Notes: generated from the sequence alone by a model not told the origin. Numbered from the stretch's first letter, positions 38,434-47,641 are shown. The stretch is DNA of 64,000 bases from Zoogloea sp. LCSB751 (GCF_002028455.1 NZ_MWUM01000027.1:1-64000), one strand, 5' to 3'. Numbers and translations: made by a program.

Positions 38434-38490
38434 ATTTTGGTCCCTTTTCCCTGTTGAAACTCCAGCTCCCTATTGACTAGATCTGCCGGG

Positions 38491-38727
38491 CTACCGGGCC
38501 CGGAGCAGGTCCACCATTTCCTGCCAGCGCTCCTTGGTGACCGGCTTGCTGCCGTTGACCATGGCCCACAGGTCATGGTCTTCGACGAGCAAGAGGTCAT
38601 CCAGATCGGCCAGCTGATCGTCGGTGAGACGATCGAAGTGCCTTTCGAGGAAGCGCGTGAACACCAGATCGAGCTCGAGAAGAGCCCGACGGCACTGCCA
38701 GCGCACGCGCCCCCGGTTGAGCGTCAT
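38491..38727 (-). CDS. sdhE: FAD assembly factor SdhE
   Basis: 78-residue protein that helps attach FAD to SdhA. It has the RGRVRWQCRRALLELDLVF signature (family RGxxE-like region, here with RALLELD) and the acidic tail pattern DLDDLLLVEDHDLWAMVNG. The ATG overlaps the sdhB stop by ATGA. Confidence 0.95.
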   Translation of the reverse strand: MTLNRGRVRWQCRRALLELDLVFTRFLERHFDRLTDDQLADLDDLLLVEDHDLWAMVNGSKPVTKERWQEMVDLLRAR

Positions 38728-39437
38728 ACCGCGCGACGAACCATCATGTCTTTGATCTTGCCGATCGCCTTCGTCGGATTCAGGTGCTTCGGGCAGACGT
38801 CGACGCAGTTCATGATGGAATGGCAACGGAACAGACGATACGGATCTTCCAGATTGTCGAGGCGCTCGCTGGTCGCCTGATCGCGGGTATCCGCCAGGAA
38901 GCGGTACGCCGCCAGCAGACCGGCCGGACCGACGAACTTGTCCGGGTTCCACCAGAAGGACGGGCAACTGGTGGAGCAGCAGGCGCACAGGATGCACTCG
39001 TACAGACCGTTGAGTTCATCGCGGTCTTCCGGCGACTGCAGGCGCTCGCGCTCGGGTGCGGGCTCGTTGTTGATCAGGTACGGCTTGATCGAGTGGTACT
39101 GCTTGAAGAACTGGGTCATGTCGACGATCACGTCGCGGATGACCGGCAGGCCGGGCAACGGACGCAGCGTGATCGGCTGGGCGATGTCGTCCATGCTGGT
39201 CAGGCAGGCCAGGCCGTTCTTGCCATTGATGTTCATGGCGTCTGAGCCACACACACCTTCGCGGCAGGAACGACGGAAGGACAGGGAGTCGTCCTTGGCC
39301 TTCAGGCGCACCAGAGCGTCCAGCAGCTTCTTGTCGGACTCTTCGAGTTCGACGGAAATGTCCTGCATGTACGGCGCGGCGTCCTTGTCCGGATCGTAGC
39401 GGTAAATCTTGAACTGTACGGTTCGCTTGCTGCTCAT
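38724..39437 (-). CDS. sdhB: succinate dehydrogenase iron-sulfur subunit
   Basis: 237 residues. 2Fe-2S cysteines in SCREGVCGSDAMNINGKNGL, 4Fe-4S and 3Fe-4S ligands in YECILCACCSTSCPSFWW and CHSIMNCVDVCPKHLNPTKA. Passes electrons from SdhA to quinone. 19 bases after sdhA. Confidence 0.97.
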   Translation of the reverse strand: MSSKRTVQFKIYRYDPDKDAAPYMQDISVELEESDKKLLDALVRLKAKDDSLSFRRSCREGVCGSDAMNINGKNGLACLTSMDDIAQPITLRPLPGLPVIRDVIVDMTQFFKQYHSIKPYLINNEPAPERERLQSPEDRDELNGLYECILCACCSTSCPSFWWNPDKFVGPAGLLAAYRFLADTRDQATSERLDNLEDPYRLFRCHSIMNCVDVCPKHLNPTKAIGKIKDMMVRRAV

Positions 39438-39456
39438 GTTCTATTCTCCGGAACGC

Positions 39457-41250
39457 TCAGTAGGTACGCTTGGCAAGGGCGATGGGCTCGACATCGGCCG
39501 ACATCGGCTGCAGGTTGACCGGCTTGTAATCAAGGCGGTTGCCCTCGCTGAACCACAGCGTGTGCTTGAGCCAGTTCTTGTCGTCACGGCCGTTCGGGGT
39601 CTCGGCGCAGTCGATCGCGTCGTCGCGCACGTGGGCACCGCGGGATTCCTTCCGGGCTTCGGCGGAAACCATCGTGGCCTTGGCGACTTCGATGAGGTTA
39701 TCGAGTTCCAGCGCCTCGGTACGGGCTGTATTCCAGACCTTGGACTTGTCCTTGATCTGGGTGTGCTTGGCACGCTCGGCGACTTCGAGGATCTTGGTGA
39801 CGCCTTCCTTCAGCATGTCGGCGAAACGGAACACCCCGGCGTGCTTCTGCATGGTGCGCTGCATGGCCAGCCGAACCTCATGGACCTCTTCGCCGTTGGT
39901 CTGGCTTTCCAGGCGGGCGATACGCGCCAGCGACACGTCGGCAGCGTTCTCAGGCAGCGGCTTGAGGGTCAGCTGACCGGACTGGAAGTCGGCCACCACG
40001 GTTTCGCCGGCGGCCTTGCCGAAGACCAGCAGGTCAAGCAGCGAGTTGGTGCCCAGACGATTGGCGCCATGCACGGAAGCGCACGCGCACTCACCGGCGG
40101 CATAGAAACCGGCAACCGGAACATTCGAATTGCCGTCCTTCGGCACCACGACCTGGCCCTTGTAGTTGGTCGGAATACCGCCCATCTGGTAGTGGCAGGT
40201 CGGCACGACCGGAATCGGCGCCTTGATCGGGTCCACACCGGCAAACTGGATCGAGATCTCACGAATGCCAGGCAGACGCTTGTTGATCGTCTCCGGCGAC
40301 AGGTGGGTGATGTCGAGCAGCACGTGGTCCTTTTCGGAACCGCAGCCACGGCCTTCGTTGATCTCGGTGACCATAGAACGGGACACCACGTCGCGGGAGG
40401 CCAGATCCTTCAGGTTCGGCGCATAGCGCTCCATGAAGCGCTCGCCGGAGGCGTTACGCAGGATGCCGCCTTCGCCACGCACACCTTCCGTGATCAGCAC
40501 GCCGGCACCGGCCACGCCGGTGGGGTGGAACTGCCAGAACTCCATATCTTCCAGCGGGATGCCGGCACGGGCCGCCATACCGACACCGTCGCCGGTGTTG
40601 ATGAAGGCATTGGTGGAGCTGTAGTAGATACGGCCGGAACCGCCGGTCGCGAAAATGGTGGCCTTCGCATGGAAGATCGACACTTCGCCGGTTTCCATTT
40701 CCATGGCTGTCACGCCGAGCACATCGCCATCCGCGTTACGGATCAGGTCCATCGCCATCCATTCGACGAAGAACTGGGTGTTGGCGCGCACGTTACGCTG
40801 GTACAGGGCGTGCAGCATCGCGTGGCCGGTACGGTCGGCAGCCGCACAGGAGCGGGACACGGGGGTCTGACCATAGTTCTGCGAGTGGCCGCCGAACGGA
40901 CGCTGGTAGATCTTGCCATTGTCGGTACGGTCGAAAGGCATGCCGAAGTGTTCGAGCTCGACCACCACTTCATTGGCCTTCTTGACCATGAACTCGATTG
41001 CATCCTGGTCTCCCAGCCAGTCCGACCCCTTGACGGTGTCGTACATATGCCAGTGCCAGTTGTCCTCAGTGGAGTTGCCGAGGGACGCTGCCACGCCGCC
41101 CTGCGCTGCCACGGTGTGCGAACGAGTCGGGAAGACCTTGGTCAGGACAGCGGTCTTGAGACCGGCTTCGGAGAGCTGCAGGGCGGCGCGCAGACCGGCA
41201 CCACCGGCACCGACGATCACCGCATCAAAGGTACGCTTTGCGACTTTCAC
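39457..41250 (-). CDS. sdhA: succinate dehydrogenase flavoprotein subunit
   Basis: 597 residues. FAD-binding VIVGAGGAGLRAALQLSEAG, the covalent-FAD histidine in TRSHTVAAQGGVAASLGN, and active-site blocks CHYQMGGIPTNYKGQ and ASVHGANRLGTNSLLDLLVF. Directly abuts sdhD with no gap. Confidence 0.97.
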   Translation of the reverse strand: MKVAKRTFDAVIVGAGGAGLRAALQLSEAGLKTAVLTKVFPTRSHTVAAQGGVAASLGNSTEDNWHWHMYDTVKGSDWLGDQDAIEFMVKKANEVVVELEHFGMPFDRTDNGKIYQRPFGGHSQNYGQTPVSRSCAAADRTGHAMLHALYQRNVRANTQFFVEWMAMDLIRNADGDVLGVTAMEMETGEVSIFHAKATIFATGGSGRIYYSSTNAFINTGDGVGMAARAGIPLEDMEFWQFHPTGVAGAGVLITEGVRGEGGILRNASGERFMERYAPNLKDLASRDVVSRSMVTEINEGRGCGSEKDHVLLDITHLSPETINKRLPGIREISIQFAGVDPIKAPIPVVPTCHYQMGGIPTNYKGQVVVPKDGNSNVPVAGFYAAGECACASVHGANRLGTNSLLDLLVFGKAAGETVVADFQSGQLTLKPLPENAADVSLARIARLESQTNGEEVHEVRLAMQRTMQKHAGVFRFADMLKEGVTKILEVAERAKHTQIKDKSKVWNTARTEALELDNLIEVAKATMVSAEARKESRGAHVRDDAIDCAETPNGRDDKNWLKHTLWFSEGNRLDYKPVNLQPMSADVEPIALAKRTY

Positions 41251-41598
41251 TTACAGCCTCCAGAGAATCTGAGCAGCCCAGCCGGCGTAACCGATGAGCA
41301 GAAGAGCGACAACCGAATGCAGGGTCAAACGAATGCCCGTCGGCTTGATGTAATCCATGAAGATGTCCCGAACGCCGATCCAGGCATGGAAGAACAGCGA
41401 CATGAAGAACAGGAAGGTCGCGAACCGCATGAAACCGCCGCTGAACACACCACGCCAGCTCTCATAGGAGCCATCGAAAGAGGACAGCACGGCAACGGCG
41501 AGAACAACGGTGTAAATAGCCATCACCACCGCGGTGATGCGCTGGGCGAGCCAATCACGAAAACCGTAATGGGCGCCGACAATGATGGGCTTTACCAT
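41251..41598 (-). CDS. sdhD: succinate dehydrogenase membrane anchor subunit D
   Basis: 115 residues, three membrane helices. Family block FFHAWIGVRDIFMDYIKP; N-terminal YGFRDWLAQRITAVVMAIYT. Helps bind heme b and quinone. Overlaps sdhC by 7 bases. Confidence 0.95.
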   Translation of the reverse strand: MVKPIIVGAHYGFRDWLAQRITAVVMAIYTVVLAVAVLSSFDGSYESWRGVFSGGFMRFATFLFFMSLFFHAWIGVRDIFMDYIKPTGIRLTLHSVVALLLIGYAGWAAQILWRL

Positions 41599-41981
41599 AG
41601 CTTGGACACCAGAATGACAGTGAGGATGAGGCTGACGATCAGCACGAGACGGGCGCTGGACACGGCGGACTGCTTATCCACACCAACATGCACATCCAGC
41701 AGCAGGAAACGGATGCCGGCACAGAAATGATGCAGGTAAGCCCACACCAGACCCGACAGGATGAGTTTGACGAAGACGTTGTCCACGACTTCCTTGAAGG
41801 AAGCGTAGGACTCGGGCGAACCGACGCTGCTACCGAAGAGCGACAGCAGAACCGGCAGCATCAGGAAGAGCCCTGCGCCGCTGACCCGATGCAGGATCGA
41901 GACCTTGCCAGGCAAGGGCAGCCTGATCTCGTTCAGCGCCAGATGCTTCGGGCGCTGTTTTTTCAAAGTCACCTCTGTCAT
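41592..41981 (-). CDS. sdhC: succinate dehydrogenase cytochrome b556 subunit
   Basis: 129 residues, three helices. Signature SILHRVSGAGLFLMLPVLL and AYLHHFCAGIRFLLLDVHVG with the heme histidine. First gene of the nine-gene TCA operon sdhCDAB-sdhE-gltA-odhAB-lpdA. Confidence 0.96.
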   Translation of the reverse strand: MTEVTLKKQRPKHLALNEIRLPLPGKVSILHRVSGAGLFLMLPVLLSLFGSSVGSPESYASFKEVVDNVFVKLILSGLVWAYLHHFCAGIRFLLLDVHVGVDKQSAVSSARLVLIVSLILTVILVSKLW

Positions 41982-42001
41982 AGATTTTTCCCTCTAGCAA
42001 T

Positions 42002-42041
42002 TGCGATTGCGAAATCGCACTTTTCCCACACAAAAATTATA
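42002..42041 (-). promoter_or_regulatory. sdhC promoter -10 with downstream dyad
   Basis: On the minus strand a perfect TATAAT (42036-42041) lies ~55 bases before sdhC, with no good -35. Directly downstream, TGCGATT-GCGA-AATCGCA (42002-42019) is a perfect 7-bp inverted repeat, and GTATATAC (42043-42050) just upstream is self-complementary. These are candidate operators for TCA control. Confidence 0.55.
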
Positions 42042-42102
42042 AGTATATACCCTTACCCTGCATCGACAGGCCGGGCCAGCCCATCAATTCACCCTGCTTA
42101 AC

Positions 42103-42831
42103 CTAGTTGAGTTCGTTCAAATAATAGTGCTCGGCCGTCGAATACAGTCCGCGCCGCCATTCGACGGGGCGATCGCCATATGTATAGGTAACCCGCTCCA
42201 CTGACAGCAAAGGAGTACCTTCGGACACCCCCAGCGTCTCGCTGGTCATGCGATCAGCCGCGACTGCACGGATCCGCTCTTCTGCACGAATCATGCGGAC
42301 ACCAAAGCGCGTCTCAAAAAGCCCGTAAAGCGATCCGTGTGCAGCCTGCAGCACCTCCATGGTGAGGCCATGGAAGATCTCGCCCGGCAAATAAATTTCA
42401 TCGACCACCACCGGCTTCCCGGTGAAGCGCAGAAGACGCCGCAAAATGGTGACTGGCGCGCCGAGCTCAATACCGAGCATTCGAGCAGCCTCATTACCGG
42501 CCTTCGCCTTCCAGCAATCGAGAGGAATACTCTGTGGATGAGACAGATCGCCGTCCATCGGAACAAGCCGCAAAAACCTGAACAAAGCGCGCGGATCGTT
42601 GTGAGAGGCAACGTAAGTACCCTTTCCCTGCTTTCGGACAAGCAGGTTCTCGGCCGCCATCTCGTCGATGGCTTTGCGCACGGTACCTTGACTTACATTA
42701 AAACGCAGTGCAAGTTCCTGCTCGCTGGGAATGGCCTGCCCAGGCCGCCATTCGGCGGACTGCAGGGCGTTGATCATCAGATTCTTGATCTGACGATACA
42801 AAGGGCTGAAGGTGGGCGATTCGGGTCGCAT
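42103..42831 (-). CDS. GntR/HutC-family transcriptional regulator
   Basis: 242 residues. N-terminal winged helix (GQAIPSEQELALRFNVSQGT, VRKAIDEMAAENLLVRKQGK) and a C-terminal UTRA ligand domain (AAHGSLYGLFETRFGVRMIR, GTPLLSVERVTYTYGDRPVE). Lies between the TCA operon and mdh, with an extended palindrome in its upstream gap, so it probably controls itself, mdh and perhaps sdhC. The ligand is unknown; a TCA intermediate is a guess. ATG 42831 begins the family N-terminus. Confidence 0.93.
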   Translation of the reverse strand: MRPESPTFSPLYRQIKNLMINALQSAEWRPGQAIPSEQELALRFNVSQGTVRKAIDEMAAENLLVRKQGKGTYVASHNDPRALFRFLRLVPMDGDLSHPQSIPLDCWKAKAGNEAARMLGIELGAPVTILRRLLRFTGKPVVVDEIYLPGEIFHGLTMEVLQAAHGSLYGLFETRFGVRMIRAEERIRAVAADRMTSETLGVSEGTPLLSVERVTYTYGDRPVEWRRGLYSTAEHYYLNELN

Positions 42832-42853
42832 TGGGTAATTGAAGCACACTTTT

Positions 42854-42902
42854 AGAAGACAGTCCACGACATGTCTTCTATCTTATATAAGACATAAGAC
42901 AT
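42854..42902. promoter_or_regulatory. GntR operator array
   Basis: A 32-bp near-perfect palindrome (42871-42902) has arms ATGTCTT / AAGACAT and an exact centre TCTTATATAAGA. One more half-site AGAAGACA (42854-42861) is the inverse of TGTCTTCT (42872-42879). Four related half-sites sit between the regulator start and the mdh promoter. Confidence 0.8.
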
Positions 42903-42905
42903 GAA

Positions 42906-42934
42906 TTGACAGTCCTCATAAATGCACCTACGAT
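42906..42934 (+). promoter_or_regulatory. mdh promoter
   Basis: -35 TTGACA (42906-42911), 17-base spacer, -10 TACGAT (42929-42934). It begins 4 bases after the operator palindrome, so a bound regulator would hinder polymerase. The leader to mdh would be ~115 bases. Confidence 0.7.
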
Positions 42935-43055
42935 TCATGCGTTGACCGATCACCCATTGATCACAACTTCGACTGCGCATCGCGACGACCTGTGGGAGGC
43001 CGCGCGCGTCTGCAGCATGGTGTCGAATCACTTCTTACTAGAGGGAGTTTCATAA

Positions 43056-44048
43056 ATGGCAAAAGCCCCCGTTCGTGTCGCAGTCACCGGCGCCGCCGGC
43101 CAGATCGGCTACAGCCTCCTGTTCCGCATCGCCAGTGGCGAAATGCTGGGCAAGGACCAGCCCGTCATCCTCCAGCTGCTTGACCTCCCGCAAGCCCAGA
43201 AGGCCGTTAAGGGCGTCATCATGGAGCTCGAAGACTGTGCATTCCCGCTGCTGACCGGCGTGATCGCCACCGACGACCCGAATGTCGCCTTCAAGGACGC
43301 CCAGGTGGCCCTGCTGGTCGGTGCCCGCCCCCGCGGCCCCGGCATGGAGCGCAAGGACCTGCTGACCGAAAACGCCAAGATTTTCACCGTGCAAGGCGCA
43401 GCCATCGGCCAGTACGCCGATCCCAACGTCAAGGTGCTGGTTGTCGGCAACCCCTGCAACACCAACGCTTACATTGCCAAGGAAATCGCCGTCAAGTACG
43501 GCCGCGTTCAGGCCAAGAACTTCACCGGCATGCTGCGCCTGGATCACAACCGCGCCCTGTCCCAGCTGGCCACCAAGTCCGGCCGTGAAGTCTCCAGCCT
43601 GAAGAAGCTGGTCGTCTGGGGCAACCACTCCCCCACGATGTATGCCGACTACCGTTCCGTGACCTCCAACGGCGACAGCGTCAAGGCCCTGATCAACGAC
43701 GAAGCCTGGAACCGTGACGTGTTCCTGCCGACCGTCGGCAAGCGCGGCGCCGCCATCATCGAAGCGCGCGGTCTGTCCTCTGCCGCCTCCGCCGCCAATG
43801 CGGCCATCGATCACATCCGTGACTGGTGGCTCGGCTCCAACGGCGAATGGGTCACGATGGGCATCCCGTCCGACGGCTCCTACGGCATTCCTGAAGGCAT
43901 CATCTTCGGCTTCCCGGTCACCACCGAGAACGGCGAATACAAGATCATCCAGGGCCTGGAGATCGACGAATTCTCCCGCGACCGCATCAACAACACCCTC
44001 AATGAACTGCTTGAGGAACGTGACGGCGTGAAGGACCTGCTGGGCTGA
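43056..44048 (+). CDS. mdh: malate dehydrogenase
   Basis: 330-residue NAD-dependent enzyme (malate to oxaloacetate). NAD fold VAVTGAAGQIGYSLLFRIAS, substrate arginine loop GARPRGPGMERKDLL, LDHNRALSQLATKSG and the active histidine in WGNHSPTMYADYR. GGGAG ribosome site. Ends in a strong terminator. Confidence 0.97.
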   Translation: MAKAPVRVAVTGAAGQIGYSLLFRIASGEMLGKDQPVILQLLDLPQAQKAVKGVIMELEDCAFPLLTGVIATDDPNVAFKDAQVALLVGARPRGPGMERKDLLTENAKIFTVQGAAIGQYADPNVKVLVVGNPCNTNAYIAKEIAVKYGRVQAKNFTGMLRLDHNRALSQLATKSGREVSSLKKLVVWGNHSPTMYADYRSVTSNGDSVKALINDEAWNRDVFLPTVGKRGAAIIEARGLSSAASAANAAIDHIRDWWLGSNGEWVTMGIPSDGSYGIPEGIIFGFPVTTENGEYKIIQGLEIDEFSRDRINNTLNELLEERDGVKDLLG

Positions 44049-44076
44049 TCCAGGCCACGCAATTCAGCTTCACGGC

Positions 44077-44108
44077 AACGCGGGGACGGCAACGTCCCCG
44101 CGTTTTTT
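44077..44108 (+). terminator. Rho-independent terminator after mdh
   Basis: 12-bp stem AACGCGGGGACG / CGTCCCCGCGTT, loop GCAA, followed by T residues. Confidence 0.95.
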
Positions 44109-44166
44109 CATGGAGCTTTTTTTGCTACTCTCCCGCCGATCAATTCCGAACAAGCATATTCTCGCC

Positions 44167-45162
44167 ATGTCCGCCCTGCCCCACCCCGATCTCGTCCTCT
44201 TTCAGGGCGAAAAGCCCTTTCCAATCCTGCCCGCCGTCGATCATTACGCCGGCAGCGAAAAGCTGATGCGCAAGGCTATGAGCCTGCAACAGGAGCTCGG
44301 CCCCGTTTTCGACATCACCTGCGACTGCGAGGATGGTGCCCACGCCGGCGCAGAGGCCGAGCATGCCACCATGGCAGCCGGCATCGTCATGTCCGATGAG
44401 AATCGGTTCGGACGCGTCGGTGCGCGCATCCATGACGTCACACACCCCCATTGGGAAGCCGACGTGGACATTCTGGTAGGACAGGCAGGCAAACGCCTGG
44501 CATTTCTGACCATCCCCAAGCCACGTAGCACAGCCGATGCAACCCGGCAGATCGAAGCCATCAAGCGTGCCGAACTACAGCACGGCATCGGGCGGGAAAT
44601 TCCAGTCCACGTCCTTATCGAGACCCACGGGGCCTTGCGCGATGCATGGGAGATAGCCGCGCTTGACAGGGTCGAATCCCTTGATTTCGGCTTGATGGAT
44701 TTTGTCAGCGGACATCACGGCGCCATTCCAGGCTCCGCAATGCGCAGTCCTGGCCAGTTCGATCACCCACTGGTGGCGCGCGCCAAATGCGACATTGCGG
44801 CGGCGGCCCTCGCCAATGGCGTCGTTCCGTCCCACAATGTCACGACCGAACTCAAGGATCTCGATTACATCCGCCGCGACGCCGAGCGAGCCCGACAGGA
44901 ATTCGGCTATCTGAGAATGTGGAGCATCCACCCCAACCAGATCGTCCCCATCGTCGAGGCGATGCGCCCGAATTTCTCTGAAGTCGAGGAGGCCAGCCAG
45001 ATTCTCATCTCCGCTCAGGACAAGCACTGGGGGCCGATCCAGCATGCCGGCAAATTGCACGACCGAGCCTCTTATCGCTATTACTGGGAATTGCTGAAGC
45101 GCGCACGCGCCACCGGCATGCATATCCCTGAGGAAGCAACAAGCCGCTTCTTTCAACAATAA
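44167..45162 (+). CDS. HpcH/HpaI aldolase / citrate lyase beta (CitE-like) family protein
   Basis: 331-residue TIM-barrel lyase of the CitE group that splits acyl-CoA esters such as malyl- or citramalyl-CoA. Visible: FDITCDCEDGAHAGAEAEHA (metal acid), VHVLIETHGALRDAWEIAAL, DFGLMDFVSGHHGAIPGS and MWSIHPNQIVPIVEAM. Real start is ATG 44167 (MSALPHPDLVLFQ). Next to mdh in many betaproteobacteria; substrate not determinable here. Confidence 0.85.
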   Translation: MSALPHPDLVLFQGEKPFPILPAVDHYAGSEKLMRKAMSLQQELGPVFDITCDCEDGAHAGAEAEHATMAAGIVMSDENRFGRVGARIHDVTHPHWEADVDILVGQAGKRLAFLTIPKPRSTADATRQIEAIKRAELQHGIGREIPVHVLIETHGALRDAWEIAALDRVESLDFGLMDFVSGHHGAIPGSAMRSPGQFDHPLVARAKCDIAAAALANGVVPSHNVTTELKDLDYIRRDAERARQEFGYLRMWSIHPNQIVPIVEAMRPNFSEVEEASQILISAQDKHWGPIQHAGKLHDRASYRYYWELLKRARATGMHIPEEATSRFFQQ

Positions 45163-45193
45163 AAAATGGGGCGATGAATTCGCCCCATTTTTT
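45161..45193. terminator. bidirectional terminator, variant of the palindrome family
   Basis: AAAAAATGGGGCG / CGCCCCATTTTTT (13 bp) with a 7-base loop containing GATGAATT-type core sequence. It overlaps the last two bases of the upstream stop codon and gives T-runs on both strands between two convergent genes. Confidence 0.9.
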
Positions 45194-45228
45194 TCAGCGC
45201 CGGATCCGAAATCCAGCCAGCTCGATTC

Positions 45229-46491
45229 TTATTCCCGGCCCTGCTCCTTCTCAGGCAGCAAGATGGAATTGTCGGTGCTGTACTGATAATCGCGGAACAC
45301 GTGTTCGGCAGAAAGGATCTCGTAACTGCCGTCGGCATTCTTGTAGGACGTATCCTTCAACCGATACGTGTAATGGCCGCAAGTCCAGACATCGAAGTTG
45401 CGCATATGAGTGCACAAGCAGGTTTTGTCCATCACCGAAACCTTCTTGACCCCGGGGTGCAGCGCCACCTCTTTGTTATAAGCCTCGATGTACGAGCAAT
45501 TCCCCTTGCTGTCGAGCAGATAACCATAGGCCTCGCAATTCGGACGGATACCTGACCCGATCGCGGGACTCCCAGTCAGCATGCGCATCGGGTAGCCGGT
45601 GGGGGAAATCTGATTGACGATGATTTCCTCCTCGCTGGCCTTGAAGTAGTGCTGCTGGACATCCTCCGGCAAACCGCACTCCTTCGTCACCGTAAAGCGC
45701 GTCGCCACTTGCACCGCACCGGCGCCATTCTCGAGGAAGGCCGCCGCATCGCTGCCGGTGAAAATCCCCCCGGCAGGAATCAGCGGAATGTCGAGTTTCT
45801 CTTCAAGCAACCAGACACGAATCTCGGCAACGATGACAGCCAAGTCGTACTTGGCCCAGTCCATGCCAAAACCCAGGTGCCCGCCAGCAAGCGGCCCTTC
45901 AACCACGACGTAGTCCGGCAACCGGTTCGTTCGGGCGCTCTTGCGCAGGAAAAGCTGCAAGGCACGCAGGGACGATACGATGATGCCCAGCTTGGCATCC
46001 CGGAAACGCGGATGATCTTCGATCAAGCCGAAAGAACCGAGGTGGAGGCCTGCCGCGAGCGTGATGCCGTCCGCCCCCGCATCCAGTGCCGCCGTCAGAC
46101 GCACGCGCAAGGTCTCCTTCGGCGCGTTCATCGTCAGCTTCTCCATACAGTTCACGAAGATCAGGCCGGGCCCACGCTTCGCCTCCATGGTCTTGCCCAC
46201 GTGCAGCATCGTCGCCTCGGCAAGCTGCCCAAGGTCGAACTGCACAACCGACTTGTCGGAGTTGGCAACGTTGTACTTGTATTGCTGGAGCTTGTCCTTC
46301 ACATACTTGGTGTTGAAACGACGATCGGCGACCGTCTTGATCATTGCATCCGAGATATGACCGATTCCGCCCAAACGTGCAGCTTCCAGCGCCAGATCCG
46401 CGGTGGAGATGTCCACCCCCATACCGCCGATCACGATTGGCACCAGTTCCTGCTTGCCAAAGCGCAGACGGAAATCATCAACTCGTTTCAT
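45229..46491 (-). CDS. nitronate monooxygenase (NMO/2-nitropropane dioxygenase)-family flavoprotein
   Basis: 420-residue FMN-binding TIM barrel. VPIVIGGMGVDISTADLALE, VVEGPLAGGHLGFGMDWAKY, IPLIPAGGIFTGSDAAAFLE and GAGAVQVATRFTVTKECGLP fit the NMO family. A longer C-terminal part has several cysteines (NCEAYGYLLDSKGNCSYIE, KTCLCTHMRNFDVWTCGHY), which is unusual for plain NMOs and may bind a metal or cluster. Substrate unknown. Confidence 0.85.
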   Translation of the reverse strand: MKRVDDFRLRFGKQELVPIVIGGMGVDISTADLALEAARLGGIGHISDAMIKTVADRRFNTKYVKDKLQQYKYNVANSDKSVVQFDLGQLAEATMLHVGKTMEAKRGPGLIFVNCMEKLTMNAPKETLRVRLTAALDAGADGITLAAGLHLGSFGLIEDHPRFRDAKLGIIVSSLRALQLFLRKSARTNRLPDYVVVEGPLAGGHLGFGMDWAKYDLAVIVAEIRVWLLEEKLDIPLIPAGGIFTGSDAAAFLENGAGAVQVATRFTVTKECGLPEDVQQHYFKASEEEIIVNQISPTGYPMRMLTGSPAIGSGIRPNCEAYGYLLDSKGNCSYIEAYNKEVALHPGVKKVSVMDKTCLCTHMRNFDVWTCGHYTYRLKDTSYKNADGSYEILSAEHVFRDYQYSTDNSILLPEKEQGRE

Positions 46492-46747
46492 GAAACCCCT
46501 TCCAGACAGACATGACGCGCCACGAGGAGACGGTTCCGTTCGCGGCTAAACGCATGATTATCCCACTGCACGGCCTCATTGCCTCTATTTAGATCAAGGA
46601 AAATGCGCATAAACCACTTTACTCCGTTTTTTGCACAGTTTTCGCGGGCAGACGACTCCCCGGAGTGCGGCAAATTTGTTACCTTGCCTGTGCGGAAAAT
46701 GTCACGGACTCCGCTAGAATCACGCCTCCTAAGCCAGTCACGCCCAG

Positions 46748-47641
46748 ATGCCGGACCCGACTCCGCCCGCTCAAGAATGCGCTGTCCTGTTTGCCGACCT
46801 CGTCGGCAGCACGCAGCTGTATCAGCGCGTCGGCGATAAATCGGCATTCGAGGTTGTCGACCGCTGCATCCGCTCGATGCGGATTTCGGTGGAAACCAAG
46901 GGCGGCCGGGTGGTCAAGCATACGGGAGACGGCCTGATGGCCGTATTTCGGGATGCCGACAGCGCAGCTGACGCGACACTGTCCATTCACCAAAGCGTGA
47001 AGGAACTCCCGGCGCTACCGGAGCAGCGCCTGGCCGTTCGCATCGGCTTCCAGTTTGGAGCAGTCCTGGCCAGCGGAACGGATGTATTCGGCGATACGGT
47101 CAATTTCGCAGCTCGCCTCGCCGAGTTGGCCTCACCCGGCAAGGCCATCATCTCGGCCGAGACAGCCCGCCGCCTGGGACCCGAGTGGCGCTCCGTGCTG
47201 CACACCCTCCCCCCACGGGTCATTCGCGGCGTCAGCCGTCCGGTGGATCTGTGCGAACTGATGTGCGAAGCCGTCGGGGAACTGACCATTGTTCAAAGCG
47301 ACCACTTCCTGCTCGACACCGAACCCGAGCTGCACCTGTATCTAGGCAGCAATTCCTTCGTGTTGAACTCGGCGCGTCCAAGTGCCCGTATCGGGCGGGA
47401 CCCGGCTGCCGACATCGTGATCAGTGACAGCCAGTCCTCCAGGCGCCACGCCGAAATAGAATTGCGCGGCGACAAGTTCGTGCTGATCGATCGCAGCAGC
47501 AACGGCACCTTCGTGCAGATCGAAGGTGAGCGGGAGTTTCAGCTATCCCGTGAAGAAGTGGTACTGCGCGGCCGCGGCCATTTTTCCTTGGGCCGCAGCT
47601 GCGCCAGCAGCCCTCAGCTCATCAGCTTCGTCTGCATCTAG
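46748..47641 (+). CDS. class III adenylate/guanylate cyclase fused to an FHA domain
   Basis: 297 residues, cytoplasmic. Cyclase domain (~10-185): metal Asp in AVLFADLVGSTQLY, second Asp in VVKHTGDGLMAVFRDADSA, and transition-state Asn/Arg in VFGDTVNFAARLAELASPGK. FHA domain (~205-290): SARIGRDPAADIVISDSQSS and RHAEIELRGDKFVLIDRSSN, which binds phosphothreonine. So cAMP/cGMP synthesis is likely steered by a Ser/Thr kinase. Its stop overlaps the stop of the convergent esterase gene (CTAG). Confidence 0.92.
   Translation: MPDPTPPAQECAVLFADLVGSTQLYQRVGDKSAFEVVDRCIRSMRISVETKGGRVVKHTGDGLMAVFRDADSAADATLSIHQSVKELPALPEQRLAVRIGFQFGAVLASGTDVFGDTVNFAARLAELASPGKAIISAETARRLGPEWRSVLHTLPPRVIRGVSRPVDLCELMCEAVGELTIVQSDHFLLDTEPELHLYLGSNSFVLNSARPSARIGRDPAADIVISDSQSSRRHAEIELRGDKFVLIDRSSNGTFVQIEGEREFQLSREEVVLRGRGHFSLGRSCASSPQLISFVCI

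Noticed and set aside
32854..38457. 1867-residue plus-strand frame across the TCA operon
   Set aside because: Antisense shadow; six well-conserved minus-strand genes occupy the region.
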